Shown here: positions 1 to 6,727 of the stretch, piece after piece | How positions within the stretch are numbered: the stretch's first letter is position 1 | Layout: the number at the start of each line of letters is the position of its first letter | Source of the DNA: a virus | Direction: 5' to 3' (one strand) | DNA: 34,373 bases | Virus record (IMG/VR): IMGVR_UViG_3300009604_000036 | Coordinates: 1-34,373 of that record | Notes under the pieces: model-generated | Databases searched by the model: none | What the model saw: only the letters and a program-made list of their open reading frames with translations | Told to the model about the DNA's origin: nothing | Translations under genes and position numbers: made by a program

Positions 1-61
1 ACGGTATGCCAAGTGATAATTCAGACTGTAGGCATCTACCATTACATATCAATAGCGACAT
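1..61 (-). CDS. Possible partial hypothetical gene, runs off the window edge
   Basis: An ATG at 61-59 opens a leftward frame of about 20 codons (beginning MSLLICNGRC) that has no stop before the window edge. It starts 17 nt after the stop of the upstream membrane-protein gene, in the same orientation as every other gene in this half. No convincing ribosome site precedes it and the product is not recognised, so it may be spurious. Confidence 0.2.
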   Translation of the reverse strand, partial: MSLLICNGRCLQSELSLGIP

Positions 62-78
62 CGAATTCAGACTATGGC

Positions 79-321
79 CTATGCATGTGGGGGCATGATA
101 CCAAGGCGTCTAAGCAATCGATTGATTATCAAGCCCATCAATAGCCATGACACTACCAGCCCTAGAGCATACATCGCTATGAGCGGTAATGGTACAAATC
201 GTCCAATGGACAGCAATACTATGTCCTCTGCCTCTGAGACTTGTAGAGCTAGAAGCCCTAGCATCGCAAAGAATGGCATTGAAGGACGATAGGATATGAG
301 ACGCACCAGTGTTTGTTTCAT
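79..321 (-). CDS. Small two-helix membrane protein (hypothetical)
   Basis: An 80-residue protein with two hydrophobic stretches, roughly residues 14-28 and 41-66, separated by a short acidic piece (SEAED). The C-terminus is basic (NRLLRRLG). This is a two-pass inner-membrane protein by inspection. Small two-pass proteins in phages include holins, but no lysin is recognised nearby, so holin is only a possibility. The ribosome site is weak (TAAGTGGC). It is the last complete gene of the leftward block. The shadow frame on the opposite strand is polar and lacks family features. Confidence 0.55.
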   Translation of the reverse strand: MKQTLVRLISYRPSMPFFAMLGLLALQVSEAEDIVLLSIGRFVPLPLIAMYALGLVVSWLLMGLIINRLLRRLGIMPPHA

Positions 322-350
322 TTAGCCACTTAGTAACCTAAGAGTTATAT

Positions 351-375
351 AAGAATAAGACTCTGTCTTATTCTT
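351..375. terminator. AT-rich hairpin, terminator-like
   Basis: A perfect 10-bp inverted repeat: AAGAATAAGA, 5-nt loop CTCTG, then TCTTATTCTT. It lies between the leftward gene ending at 584 and the one starting at 321. The stem is AT-rich and has no clean U-tract on the minus strand, so it may be a weak terminator or a processing hairpin. The stretch 322-583 contains no gene I can support; it holds this hairpin and three copies of the ATGGGAACCCA repeat. Confidence 0.35.
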
Positions 376-583
376 ATTCTTAATTCGGTAGTTTTATGTC
401 TATGACCTAGAGACTCCTTTTTCCCAGTAAACCCCATAAATAGAAAAGCTTTTTTTAAAAATATCTATATATCAGACAGTGAGAATTTGTTGGGTTCCCA
501 TACAGCTTGTCTTTAAGAAAAAGGTATATTTTTTTGGGTTCCCATATGCCTGGAGTTTAAAATTTTATGGGTTCCCATGAGGT

Positions 584-799
584 TTAACACCATTTAGGAC
601 TAGCACCTACCTCTTTAGAGAGTTTGACCATAGCTTTTTTTAGGTCAGGAAGATATGAATCTATACCAGAGATTCCAGATGGACAGTGTTCATGCCATGA
701 TTCGATACAAAGGGTTGCCCAGTCTGCCATACGCAATAGTTCTACAATAGAATCTTCCTGAAGTATCCTTTCTTTAACCATAGTAATGGTCGTTGCCAT
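584..799 (-). CDS. Hypothetical protein, 71 aa
   Basis: A small soluble protein, mostly helical by composition, of no family I recognise. The start is well supported: TAAGGAG stands 7-8 nt before ATG at 799. One copy of the 11-bp repeat (824-834) lies only 14 nt upstream of the ribosome site, and another (568-578) lies 6 nt after the stop, so the gene is framed by the repeats and is a likely target of whatever binds them. Confidence 0.6.
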   Translation of the reverse strand: MATTITMVKERILQEDSIVELLRMADWATLCIESWHEHCPSGISGIDSYLPDLKKAMVKLSKEVGASPKWC

Positions 800-869
800 T
801 TAATTGCTCCTTATAAAAAATTTTGGGTTCCCATGTGCTAAGGGCTTGCGAAATTTTGCAGTCGTATCT

Positions 870-897
870 ACTATACTTTTATACTTTTTTCTTGAAA
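870..897 (-). promoter_or_regulatory. Candidate promoter flanked by 11-bp repeats
   Basis: On the minus strand TTTCAA (897-892) and TATAGT (875-870) are separated by 16 bp, upstream of the gene starting at 799. Repeat copies flank it on both sides (911-921 and 824-834), an arrangement suited to repression. The -35 is a poor match to consensus. Confidence 0.3.
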
Positions 898-926
898 GTT
901 GGAATTTATATGGGTTCCCATGGGGT

Positions 927-1316
927 TTAATCAGGATGAAACTTTCCGTTTGGAGAGTGAATCTTGCAAGTAGGCCCACCAGGACACAACAGTTGTTCAC
1001 CTTCGTCGTTCCAAGGAACACCTTCTGTCATACCTACTTCAGGATCCTTAATGGGGGTAATATGATGAAAAGTTTCTAGATGTAGGTCCCAAGCATCACG
1101 CATAGCTTCCTGAGTATCATAGAAACTCCAATCGTCCGTCACTTCTAATAATTTCTGACATGTGGGTCTCCCATCAAGCCACGAAAATAGTTGAACCAGG
1201 ACGAGCCGAGGGGGTAGATAGTCTAAGACATGCCCCTGGTAGGTGATATCCCCATTTTCTTTATAGGTGTGGAACCACCTATCCCTTACCATTGTTCCTT
1301 GTTCTAGATTTTGCAT
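927..1316 (-). CDS. Conserved phage hypothetical protein, 129 aa
   Basis: A 129-residue protein rich in aromatic residues (VRDRWFHTY near the N-terminus, then LVQLFSWLDG). It resembles small uncharacterised phage proteins with a WFHTY...LVQLFSWL pattern, though I cannot name a family. The C-terminus has a Cys pair (CPGGPTC). AAGGAAGG precedes the ATG at 1316; a second in-frame ATG at codon 9 is an alternative start. It shares the leftward operon with the HExxH gene 27 bp upstream. Confidence 0.6.
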   Translation of the reverse strand: MQNLEQGTMVRDRWFHTYKENGDITYQGHVLDYLPPRLVLVQLFSWLDGRPTCQKLLEVTDDWSFYDTQEAMRDAWDLHLETFHHITPIKDPEVGMTEGVPWNDEGEQLLCPGGPTCKIHSPNGKFHPD

Positions 1317-1343
1317 CCTATACCTTCCTTTATTTAATTACTT

Positions 1344-1691
1344 TTATTCCCGTTCAGTACAATCACATTCTATTTTTCCGCAATCGCAAGCTGAGACACT
1401 TGCCAGGGCAATGGCTACTCGACGTTGTAGATCATATGCTTGACGTTCCATAGGATGAGCAGCAGGGGGTTTTCGTATATAGAATGGTAGTAATACTAGA
1501 TAGACTACGTACCAAGGGATTACGCCCCATCTTAGAGCTTGTTTCCAGTGGAAGTATTCATGCTCTTTTAATGGTTGATTTTCGGATGCTTCTTTACTTC
1601 TGTAAAAAATAAAGGGCCATAATGTTATGGCAGTACTTGCTGGCGGAACTACCCAAGGACAAATTCGTTCTATGGGTTTAACTATATTCAT
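1344..1691 (-). CDS. Membrane-associated HExxH metallopeptidase-like protein
   Basis: A 115-residue protein. HEYFH at residues 44-48 matches the zinc-binding HExxH motif. It is followed by a hydrophobic segment (about 52-72) and then HPMERQAYD, where Glu82 could be the third zinc ligand of a gluzincin-type site. The C-terminus carries a Cys-rich tail (CDCGKIECDC) that could bind metal. Small HE-x-x-H...E proteins of this shape occur in many phages without assigned function. The gene follows the 36-bp repeat array directly: its start at 1691 is 45 bp from the first box. A ribosome site, AAGAGG, is present. Peptidase activity is inferred from the motif alone. Confidence 0.6.
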   Translation of the reverse strand: MNIVKPIERICPWVVPPASTAITLWPFIFYRSKEASENQPLKEHEYFHWKQALRWGVIPWYVVYLVLLPFYIRKPPAAHPMERQAYDLQRRVAIALASVSACDCGKIECDCTERE

Positions 1692-1736
1692 CGTTTAATG
1701 ACCTCTTAAAATCCTAAAAAAAATTTTCGAATTTTC

Positions 1737-2128
1737 AATTCATTCTGATCTGATGGTACTCTTAGGATCCGTAATTCATTTCTCTAGCTACGGCACACTC
1801 CAGCTCCCCAATTCATTCGCTCAACTTGGTACTTTCATCTTGTTTGATTCACTCTTCCATCTTGGTACGATCCACTTCAAAAGGTTCATTCTGGACTTAT
1901 GTTACTGTCCGGTTATTTAATTCGTTCCTTTTCTATGTCACTTTCGGTTGAACTAACTCATTCAAGTTACGTGGTACTTTCTAGCTATCTAATTCATTCC
2001 AATCGAGTGATACTCTCCATACCTATAATTCATTCAACCTCTCTGATACCTTCAGAATTGATACTTCATTCTATATTAATGGTACTCACTTCATTGATGG
2101 TTGATTCATTCTAAATGAATGGTATTAC
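1737..2128. repeat. 36-bp periodic array of bipartite boxes (11 units)
   Basis: Box A (consensus AATTCATTC) starts at 1737, 1773, 1810, 1846, 1883, 1919, 1955, 1991, 2027, 2063 and 2103, giving steps of 36, 37, 36, 37, 36, 36, 36, 36, 36 and 40. In every unit, 8 variable nt after box A comes box B (consensus TGGTACTYT, commonly followed by C): for example 1754, 1827, 1972, 2080 and 2120. The spaces between boxes are unrelated in sequence. One extra partial box A lies at 2088. The 37- and 40-bp steps break any reading frame, so this is not a coding repeat. It fills the otherwise gene-free stretch 1692-2168. The same family recurs at 9574-9654. Binding-site array (centromere, origin or operator) is inferred. 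Confidence 0.85.
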
Positions 2129-2168
2129 CACGGTAAAAAATTATGCCCAAACCTTTGATATCTGTTGA

Positions 2169-2348
2169 TTAGGTATAAAAATCTGACACATTTGGGCCTG
2201 TTTTTCGATCCCAGCAGCGCAAACAATATCCATTTCCTAGAAGTTTAACTTGCTTACATTTTTTACAGGGACCCTCGGATTCCTTTGGCATTGAATGTTC
2301 TGGTAATTGTCGTGTAGCATACGGATTTTCCCGTTTTTTATTAGGCAT
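2169..2348 (-). CDS. Small zinc-ribbon protein, 59 aa
   Basis: Reading left from ATG at 2348-2346 gives 59 codons and a TAA at 2171-2169. The protein has two Cys pairs, CKKC (residues 28-31) and CLRC (42-45), the usual spacing of a zinc ribbon, and a basic N-terminus. It starts 1 nt beyond the stop of the nuclease gene, so translation is probably coupled. Family and partner are unknown; DNA, RNA or protein binding are all possible. Confidence 0.65.
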   Translation of the reverse strand: MPNKKRENPYATRQLPEHSMPKESEGPCKKCKQVKLLGNGYCLRCWDRKTGPNVSDFYT

Positions 2349-2349
2349 T

Positions 2350-2730
2350 TTAGTTAGGGATTATCCAAGGTACTTTTTTACCGCCAAAATAGGGCCGTGC
2401 ATGTCCTTCTTCAATGAGCCTGGTATTACAGTTAATCTCATTGCCTTCCTTGTCAATCGTGATGACATCTGCAAGAATTCGACCGAATTTACCTTTACCC
2501 TCTTTAGAAGTTGCAAGCCTTATTTTCTTCCCTTTAAGCAATTCCTTGAGCCGAGCCTTACTGGCTAGACCTAACGCTTTCTCTGCTAAATTTCTTGTTC
2601 TTGATTCAGGGGTGTCAATCCCTAGCATTCGGACTCGTGCAGAGTGGTGGATGTCAAATCCTAGGTCTATAGTCACATCAATCGTATCTCCATCTACGAC
2701 TCTCTCTAGTTTACAAAAATATTCAAACAT
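2350..2730 (-). CDS. Thermonuclease-like protein (staphylococcal nuclease family)
   Basis: A 126-residue protein with the complete SNase signature: VDGDT at 12-16 (Asp15 equals the calcium ligand Asp21), RMLGIDTPE at 34-42 (Arg34, Asp39 and Glu42 equal Arg35, Asp40 and Glu43) and KFGR at 81-84 (Arg84 equals Arg87). All catalytic residues are present. The family cleaves DNA and RNA to 3'-phosphates using calcium. No signal peptide is visible, so the enzyme should act in the cytoplasm, perhaps on host nucleic acid. GGAGGAG precedes the ATG at 2730. It lies in an operon with dCMP deaminase and the methyltransferase. Confidence 0.9.
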   Translation of the reverse strand: MFEYFCKLERVVDGDTIDVTIDLGFDIHHSARVRMLGIDTPESRTRNLAEKALGLASKARLKELLKGKKIRLATSKEGKGKFGRILADVITIDKEGNEINCNTRLIEEGHARPYFGGKKVPWIIPN

Positions 2731-2761
2731 CTATTCTCCTCCAATTTTACTAAAAGAATTT

Positions 2762-3223
2762 CTATGCATTTAACGATGCCCATTCGTTAATTTCTTGTAT
2801 GTCCACCAGAATATGAGCAGTTTCCAGTATCTCTAGAACATTATCCTGTGGATACCAAACTGGGGCCACTATGCGATTAATATTGCTATTTGCGAGCACT
2901 TTGGCACAATTGAAACACGGTGTTACAGTTAAATATGCCGTTAGTATGTCAGTGGACTGCAATTGAATCATGGCATTCATTTCAGCGTGGACAGCCCAAC
3001 AATCATCTAATTGTGTTCCAGATTTTGCAGTTGCTCCCGCACAGGGGTTGTCTAGACAGTGCGTAAATCCTTTCGGCACACCATTATACCCTGTAGCAAC
3101 GACATAATTATTTGAATCTACTAAAATACATCCAACCTGTCGTCTCTTGCACGTGCTACGTAATGACACCAGTCGTGCCATATTTAAAAAATAATTATCT
3201 ATCGTAATACGATTATTTTCCAT
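2762..3223 (-). CDS. dCMP deaminase (ComEB/cytidine-deoxycytidylate deaminase family)
   Basis: A 153-residue zinc-dependent deaminase. HAEMNA at 79-84 supplies the His ligand and catalytic Glu81, and TPCFNCAK supplies Cys103 and Cys106. The region around 56-75 (CLDNPC...C) fits the extra insert typical of dCMP deaminases. The family converts dCMP to dUMP, feeding dTTP synthesis during phage replication. The start overlaps the stop of the 3213-3488 gene by 11 nt and AGGA lies upstream, consistent with coupled translation. Context with an Nmad1-like protein and a cytosine methyltransferase places it in a nucleotide-metabolism group. Confidence 0.9.
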   Translation of the reverse strand: MENNRITIDNYFLNMARLVSLRSTCKRRQVGCILVDSNNYVVATGYNGVPKGFTHCLDNPCAGATAKSGTQLDDCWAVHAEMNAMIQLQSTDILTAYLTVTPCFNCAKVLANSNINRIVAPVWYPQDNVLEILETAHILVDIQEINEWASLNA

Positions 3224-3488
3224 TATTACGATCCTGCATTGATTTTAAGATAGCTGAAGGGGTAACAGCCCCGCCGTAACGACCTATATTAATATTTTTA
3301 TGCTTTATATATTCTCCATCCTCAAAGATAATCATATCTTCATCAGCAAGGCGAATATATCCTCGTTTATTTTCTAGCATCCATTTTCCACTGAGTAGTT
3401 GTTTGCGGATTACTGTCTCTTTATGCCAACATGATTCCCCATTATTGTTAGTGCATGATATTTCGCAACCGCCACGTAGAAAAGCCAT
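3213..3488 (-). CDS. Hypothetical protein, 91 aa
   Basis: A small protein with three Cys near the N-terminus (GGCEISC, then SCWHKE) and a mainly beta-like, basic and acidic middle. It resembles no family I can name. A very strong ribosome site (AAGGAGG, 6 nt spacing) precedes ATG at 3488, and the 3' end overlaps the deaminase gene. The position between methyltransferase and deaminase suggests a role in nucleotide or DNA modification, but this is only context. Confidence 0.6.
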   Translation of the reverse strand: MAFLRGGCEISCTNNNGESCWHKETVIRKQLLSGKWMLENKRGYIRLADEDMIIFEDGEYIKHKNINIGRYGGAVTPSAILKSMQDRNNGK

Positions 3489-3497
3489 AGTGCCTCC

Positions 3498-4538
3498 TTA
3501 AAATTTTAGATATTTGAATAACGCATTACCGATAGTTTTACCCAGTTGTATGGGGACTGCATTACCTATTTGACGATACTTAGATGTGGTAGTACCTGAG
3601 AAAGACCAATCGTCTGGAAAACCTTGAATACGAGCATATTCTTGGACACTCAACGGCCTAACCTCTTCAGGATGGCAAAAACCAGTAGCCTTTTGAGTAG
3701 GGGTAGTAGTCAATGTAGGTGAATATTTATTATATGATAATCTTCGCCAGTACCCTACATTTCCACCTCTAGAAGGATCGGCGTTACCCATAATTTGATT
3801 CTTAAAATCCTCATCTACAAAAGAACGCCAATTACCGCCTGGTGGCACCAATTTAAAGACTTCCGATTGCTTGGTAGAATAGGGAGTGTATTCAGGCTCA
3901 CCATCTAACCCTGTTAAAGCATCAGATAGTGTCAATTCTGAGTTTGTAGGTTCCGCCAGCTGTTCAATGGGCAGGATAGTGGGCCAACAGCCAAATTGAT
4001 GGTCTCGGCTTCCTATCATAATGAAACGTATTCTATGTTGGGCTACGTTATAGTTGTACGCATTTAATAGCCCAGCAGTCAATTCATATCCCATCATTTG
4101 AAAGGTTGGATAAATTATTGATTTCAATACGCTACCAGGCTCGCCGTCAGGAACAGATGCGGATACTAAACCTCTGACATTTTCCATAATAAAAAATTTA
4201 GGATTTAATTCTTTAATGATATTGGCATAATTAAAAAATAACTTACCTCGTTCATCATTTAGTCCTAAACGTTTACCCGCAGTACTAAATGGTTGGCATG
4301 GTGGCCCGCCTGAAATTAAATCCAGGTCTCTACCATCCTGTAATTTATTCCATTTAAATTCTTCTATATCGAATGATGTGACATCAGGATAAATAGTGGA
4401 GTGGGGCATATTCTGTTGTAATGTTTTTTGACAGTCTTTATTGTTTTCTACGAAGGCGATGGTATTCCATCCTGCCATTTTAAGACCTATATCTAAGCCC
4501 CCAGCACCACTAAAAAGCGATAAATGGGTATTTATCAT
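3498..4538 (-). CDS. DNA (cytosine-5-)-methyltransferase
   Basis: A 346-residue C5 methyltransferase with motifs in canonical order: I (LFSGAGGLD, SAM binding), IV (GGPPCQPFS, catalytic Cys81), VI (MENVRG), VIII (QHRIRF), and IX/X (EYARIQGFPDDW, then RQIGNAVP). The target-recognition region lies between VIII and IX, about residues 180-280. It methylates cytosine in duplex DNA, probably to protect phage DNA or alter expression. No cognate restriction enzyme is seen. I chose ATG at 4538, which forms an ATGA overlap with the upstream stop; an ATG at 4547 (3 codons longer) is also open. Target sequence cannot be read from motifs. Confidence 0.95.
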   Translation of the reverse strand: MINTHLSLFSGAGGLDIGLKMAGWNTIAFVENNKDCQKTLQQNMPHSTIYPDVTSFDIEEFKWNKLQDGRDLDLISGGPPCQPFSTAGKRLGLNDERGKLFFNYANIIKELNPKFFIMENVRGLVSASVPDGEPGSVLKSIIYPTFQMMGYELTAGLLNAYNYNVAQHRIRFIMIGSRDHQFGCWPTILPIEQLAEPTNSELTLSDALTGLDGEPEYTPYSTKQSEVFKLVPPGGNWRSFVDEDFKNQIMGNADPSRGGNVGYWRRLSYNKYSPTLTTTPTQKATGFCHPEEVRPLSVQEYARIQGFPDDWSFSGTTTSKYRQIGNAVPIQLGKTIGNALFKYLKF

Positions 4539-4945
4539 GGTTTCCATTGATTTTGTTTAACTACACGTGCAATGGCTCCATATACGCTCAAATCTTGCCA
4601 TGTATCCATTATGGATTCATTAGCAGGAGTATCTCCACGTTTGTTTAAGTTAATTAAACGTTCTAATTTATCGTTAGTTCGTACCAGCACACCATATTCG
4701 CCAAACTTGGCTATATTGCCGGGGCCATAATCATGCTGCTTCTTGTCAAATAATTGGATATCTCCTAGCATGGTTGAGATAATGACTCTAGTTTGCTCTT
4801 CTCGGCATCCTAGTGTGTCGTAAATATGACATGCCAACTCTTCTAATTTAGCGATGTTATTGATTTCTTTGACCGTGCGTTGCCCTTCAGATTTAACGGC
4901 CTGCGTTCCTTTGCTAGTATTAAGGTTTTTTCCGATTGTAGCCAT
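4535..4945 (-). CDS. Nmad1/DUF1599-like nucleotide-modification-associated protein
   Basis: A 136-residue, largely helical protein whose second half matches my memory of the DUF1599 (nucleotide modification associated domain 1) pattern: KKQHDYG-xGNI-x-FGE-GVLVR-x-DKLERLINL, then DTWQDLSVYGAI. The domain is proposed to be related to MazG-like all-alpha pyrophosphatases and often sits beside DNA-modification genes. Here it overlaps the C5 methyltransferase by 4 nt. The ribosome site CGGAG lies before ATG at 4945. A house-cleaning or base-modification role is inferred from family and context. Confidence 0.75.
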   Translation of the reverse strand: MATIGKNLNTSKGTQAVKSEGQRTVKEINNIAKLEELACHIYDTLGCREEQTRVIISTMLGDIQLFDKKQHDYGPGNIAKFGEYGVLVRTNDKLERLINLNKRGDTPANESIMDTWQDLSVYGAIARVVKQNQWKP

Positions 4946-4947
4946 TT

Positions 4948-5463
4948 CTACTCCGATGCTAAATATTTTTTAAGGGTTTCCAAGTCTCGTAAGACGTGCA
5001 TGGTCTGATGCTGCTCAAGATATAAAGCTAAATCAGCAGAATACTTGGCTAGCACAGGCTCTTCGTTACCACGAATATCGTCTTCGGGAGCTTCAGGGTT
5101 GAAAAAGTGCATGGCCTCATGAATCAACACGTCTAATGAATAAGGAGGATGCAAAATCATAAGTCCAAGTTCTGGTACCGATGTCCCGAACTTTACATCT
5201 TCAACAATTCTATAGGGTGAGGGTGTATCGGTAGTGGCTTGTAGCCCTGCTGGCCAAAACTCTGACCCGTCTGTTCGTTGTACGCCTGGCACAACCATAA
5301 CCAGCCGTAGCCCAGCATCATATAAATCTCGTGCTAGACCTGGAGATTCGGCTATCCAGTTTCGAGTTAGTGCGTTCCAGTTATCTTCAGCTGGGGCGGG
5401 GGCGCAGTACAGACGAATAGATTTACCTTTTTCAATATTGATGTTGTTAAATACGCCTGACAT
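4948..5463 (-). CDS. HExxH metallopeptidase-like protein, 171 aa
   Basis: A soluble 171-residue protein with HEAMH at 115-119, preceded by a hydrophobic strand (VLI), and an acidic helix downstream (GNEEPVLAKYSA, Glu134/135) that could supply the third zinc ligand. This is the SprT/M48-like layout, but I cannot assign a family. There is no signal peptide. It is the first gene after the strong leftward promoter at 5495-5524, with ribosome site GAGGT. It heads the operon with Nmad1, methyltransferase, deaminase and nuclease. The substrate is unknown. Confidence 0.6.
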   Translation of the reverse strand: MSGVFNNINIEKGKSIRLYCAPAPAEDNWNALTRNWIAESPGLARDLYDAGLRLVMVVPGVQRTDGSEFWPAGLQATTDTPSPYRIVEDVKFGTSVPELGLMILHPPYSLDVLIHEAMHFFNPEAPEDDIRGNEEPVLAKYSADLALYLEQHQTMHVLRDLETLKKYLASE

Positions 5464-5494
5464 TTAAGAGACCTCACTTTTTAGTAGTAAGGCT

Positions 5495-5524
5495 ATTCTA
5501 CCATAAATTGAGGGCTGTTGTCAA
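5495..5524 (-). promoter_or_regulatory. Sigma70-type promoter for the leftward modification operon
   Basis: On the minus strand there is a perfect TTGACA (5524-5519), an 18-bp spacer, and TAGAAT (5500-5495). Transcription would start near 5488, about 25 nt before the ATG at 5463. It probably drives the HExxH, Nmad1, methyltransferase, deaminase and nuclease genes. Confidence 0.75.
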
Positions 5525-5535
5525 TAGTTAGAGTT

Positions 5536-5763
5536 CTAGGAAATTAATTTTTTAGCTTCAATAGCTAGTTGGCTTATAACGTACCCTTCATTAATAAGCA
5601 AATGCTCCACTTGATTGACAGTATGTGATACTTGTCTTATCAATAATTCTTCTATAGCTTTGCTTAGGGCCGATGGAAAATATAATGTTTCTACGTATTC
5701 AGTGGCTTGATTCACCACATGATCTCTGTATTGGCCCGCTAGCAAACTAAAGAGAGAATCCAT
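5536..5763 (-). CDS. Hypothetical helical protein, 75 aa
   Basis: A small protein with an amphipathic helical look throughout and no cysteines. No family is recognised. TAGGAG stands before ATG at 5763, and the upstream gene ends 12 nt away, so it belongs to the same leftward transcript. It ends just upstream of the promoter at 5495-5524. Confidence 0.55.
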   Translation of the reverse strand: MDSLFSLLAGQYRDHVVNQATEYVETLYFPSALSKAIEELLIRQVSHTVNQVEHLLINEGYVISQLAIEAKKLIS

Positions 5764-5775
5764 GATGTATAACTC

Positions 5776-6042
5776 CTATGGCATAAGCCCTATTTCTTTT
5801 TTATACTCTGTCAAATCCATCATATGGATATGAGACCCTGGGTGTGCCTCCATAGCCTGTTGGTAATCTTTATATACAGGCAAATAACCTACTATCCCAT
5901 ATGAATCAAAGACTCTTATGGTTAGTGGTCCCGATTGGTGGTTTTGTGGATCGTCAGTAGGATTTTGAATGGGTTTCAATACTAAGCATACTTGGTCTGG
6001 TAAATCTTTTACTGGCATATGATTATAATCGTATACTGGCAT
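5776..6042 (-). CDS. Hypothetical protein, 88 aa
   Basis: A small soluble protein with several His and Tyr residues and a predicted beta-rich middle (LTIRVFDSYGIVGYLPVY). There is no recognised domain. ATG at 6042 follows AGGACGG. The 90-nt leader upstream is A/T-rich and contains TTAGGA repeated three times on the minus strand. The gene is packed 12 nt from the next leftward gene. Confidence 0.55.
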   Translation of the reverse strand: MPVYDYNHMPVKDLPDQVCLVLKPIQNPTDDPQNHQSGPLTIRVFDSYGIVGYLPVYKDYQQAMEAHPGSHIHMMDLTEYKKEIGLMP

Positions 6043-6131
6043 TTTTCCGTCCTAAAGTCCTCCATAATGTCCTAACCATCCTAAAGAATGTCTTCAGTTT
6101 CGATTATAAGTATTCTTTATAATATACCATA

Positions 6132-6428
6132 TTAATTATTTTTGTTATATGACATTTCAGAACGTTGACGCCAATGATAGTCTGAGTCAACTGAGTTAGC
6201 GAATAATCGTTCTGATCCACAACGTAGGCAATATCCATTACTATGCGGCCCATTAGAAGAATCGATTTTCCAGTGATGAACGCAAGTGTCCGGGTTTTCT
6301 AGGACTGGTTCGATGCTTTCTGTCTGTTGCATAATTATTAGATGTTTTTGACTTTCTTCATGTCTTGCTCTATCTCTTACCCTAGAGAGCGTGACCCCAC
6401 ATTTACATAGAAACGCCTTACCTTCCAT
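6132..6428 (-). CDS. Zinc-finger protein, 98 aa
   Basis: Two possible metal sites. The N-terminal CKC with two His at about 23 and 29 resembles a C2H2 finger. The C-terminal part (CVHHW, then GYCLRCGSERLF) is a treble-clef-like ribbon with the pattern CxHxW...CxxCG that recurs in many phage proteins. Residues 31-47 look like a linker. The ribosome site TAAGGAG is 14 nt from ATG at 6428, a long spacing. Function is unknown; probably nucleic-acid or protein binding. Confidence 0.6.
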   Translation of the reverse strand: MEGKAFLCKCGVTLSRVRDRARHEESQKHLIIMQQTESIEPVLENPDTCVHHWKIDSSNGPHSNGYCLRCGSERLFANSVDSDYHWRQRSEMSYNKNN

Positions 6429-6472
6429 CTATATTAAGCTTACTCCTTATGATAATCTAATGAATCTTTTTA

Positions 6473-6673
6473 TTAGTTCTTGAGTTTAAAGGAATGTTTG
6501 GCCTCTAAGATTACACATTGTCTGCATAATCGAATACTTCCTTCTATATTACCGGTCTTTTTGAGTGCCCAACGTTTTTCTTCACACGCAGGACACATTA
6601 CCCACGTATATCGTGTACGTCCTACCTTACCGATCTCATAGCCCATCTTGACATCGCCAAGATTAAAATCCAT
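6473..6673 (-). CDS. Zinc-ribbon protein, 66 aa
   Basis: A 66-residue protein with CPAC (about residues 27-30) and CRQC (about 50-53), the spacing of a zinc ribbon, plus an aromatic WxMCPxCxxxRW pattern frequent in small phage ribbons. AGGAG precedes ATG at 6673. A TATAAT box lies about 35 bp upstream on the minus strand, but no good -35 pairs with it. Partner and role are unknown. Confidence 0.6.
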   Translation of the reverse strand: MDFNLGDVKMGYEIGKVGRTRYTWVMCPACEEKRWALKKTGNIEGSIRLCRQCVILEAKHSFKLKN

Positions 6674-6727
6674 ATAGATTACATCTCCTAATAGTTATAG
6701 TCTGCTTTAATTATACTACTTTTTATT

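Larger units (their letters stand above)
491..921 (-). repeat. Dispersed 11-bp repeat ATGGGAACCCA, five copies
   Basis: Five exact copies of TGGGTTCCCAT (plus strand) occur at 491-501, 535-545, 568-578, 824-834 and 911-921, all in the same orientation. The core is a dyad, TGGG-2nt-CCCA. On the minus strand each copy is followed by an A/T-rich run. All copies are outside coding sequence: three after the stop of the 584-799 gene, one just before its ribosome site, and one just after the stop of the 927-1316 gene. I saw no copy elsewhere in the window. The arrangement suggests operators for a dimeric phage regulator, comparable in concept to the stoperators of L5-like mycobacteriophages. Function is inferred. 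Confidence 0.75.

Noticed and set aside
1899-2114. Protein of 71 aa with repeated LIHS motif on the plus strand
   Set aside because: It is a by-product of the 36-bp DNA period; 37- and 40-bp steps break the frame and no ribosome site is present.
1737-2128. CRISPR array
   Set aside because: The spacing is regular, but the only constant parts are two 9-nt boxes, box sequence varies, and there is no 23-37 nt direct repeat, leader or cas gene.
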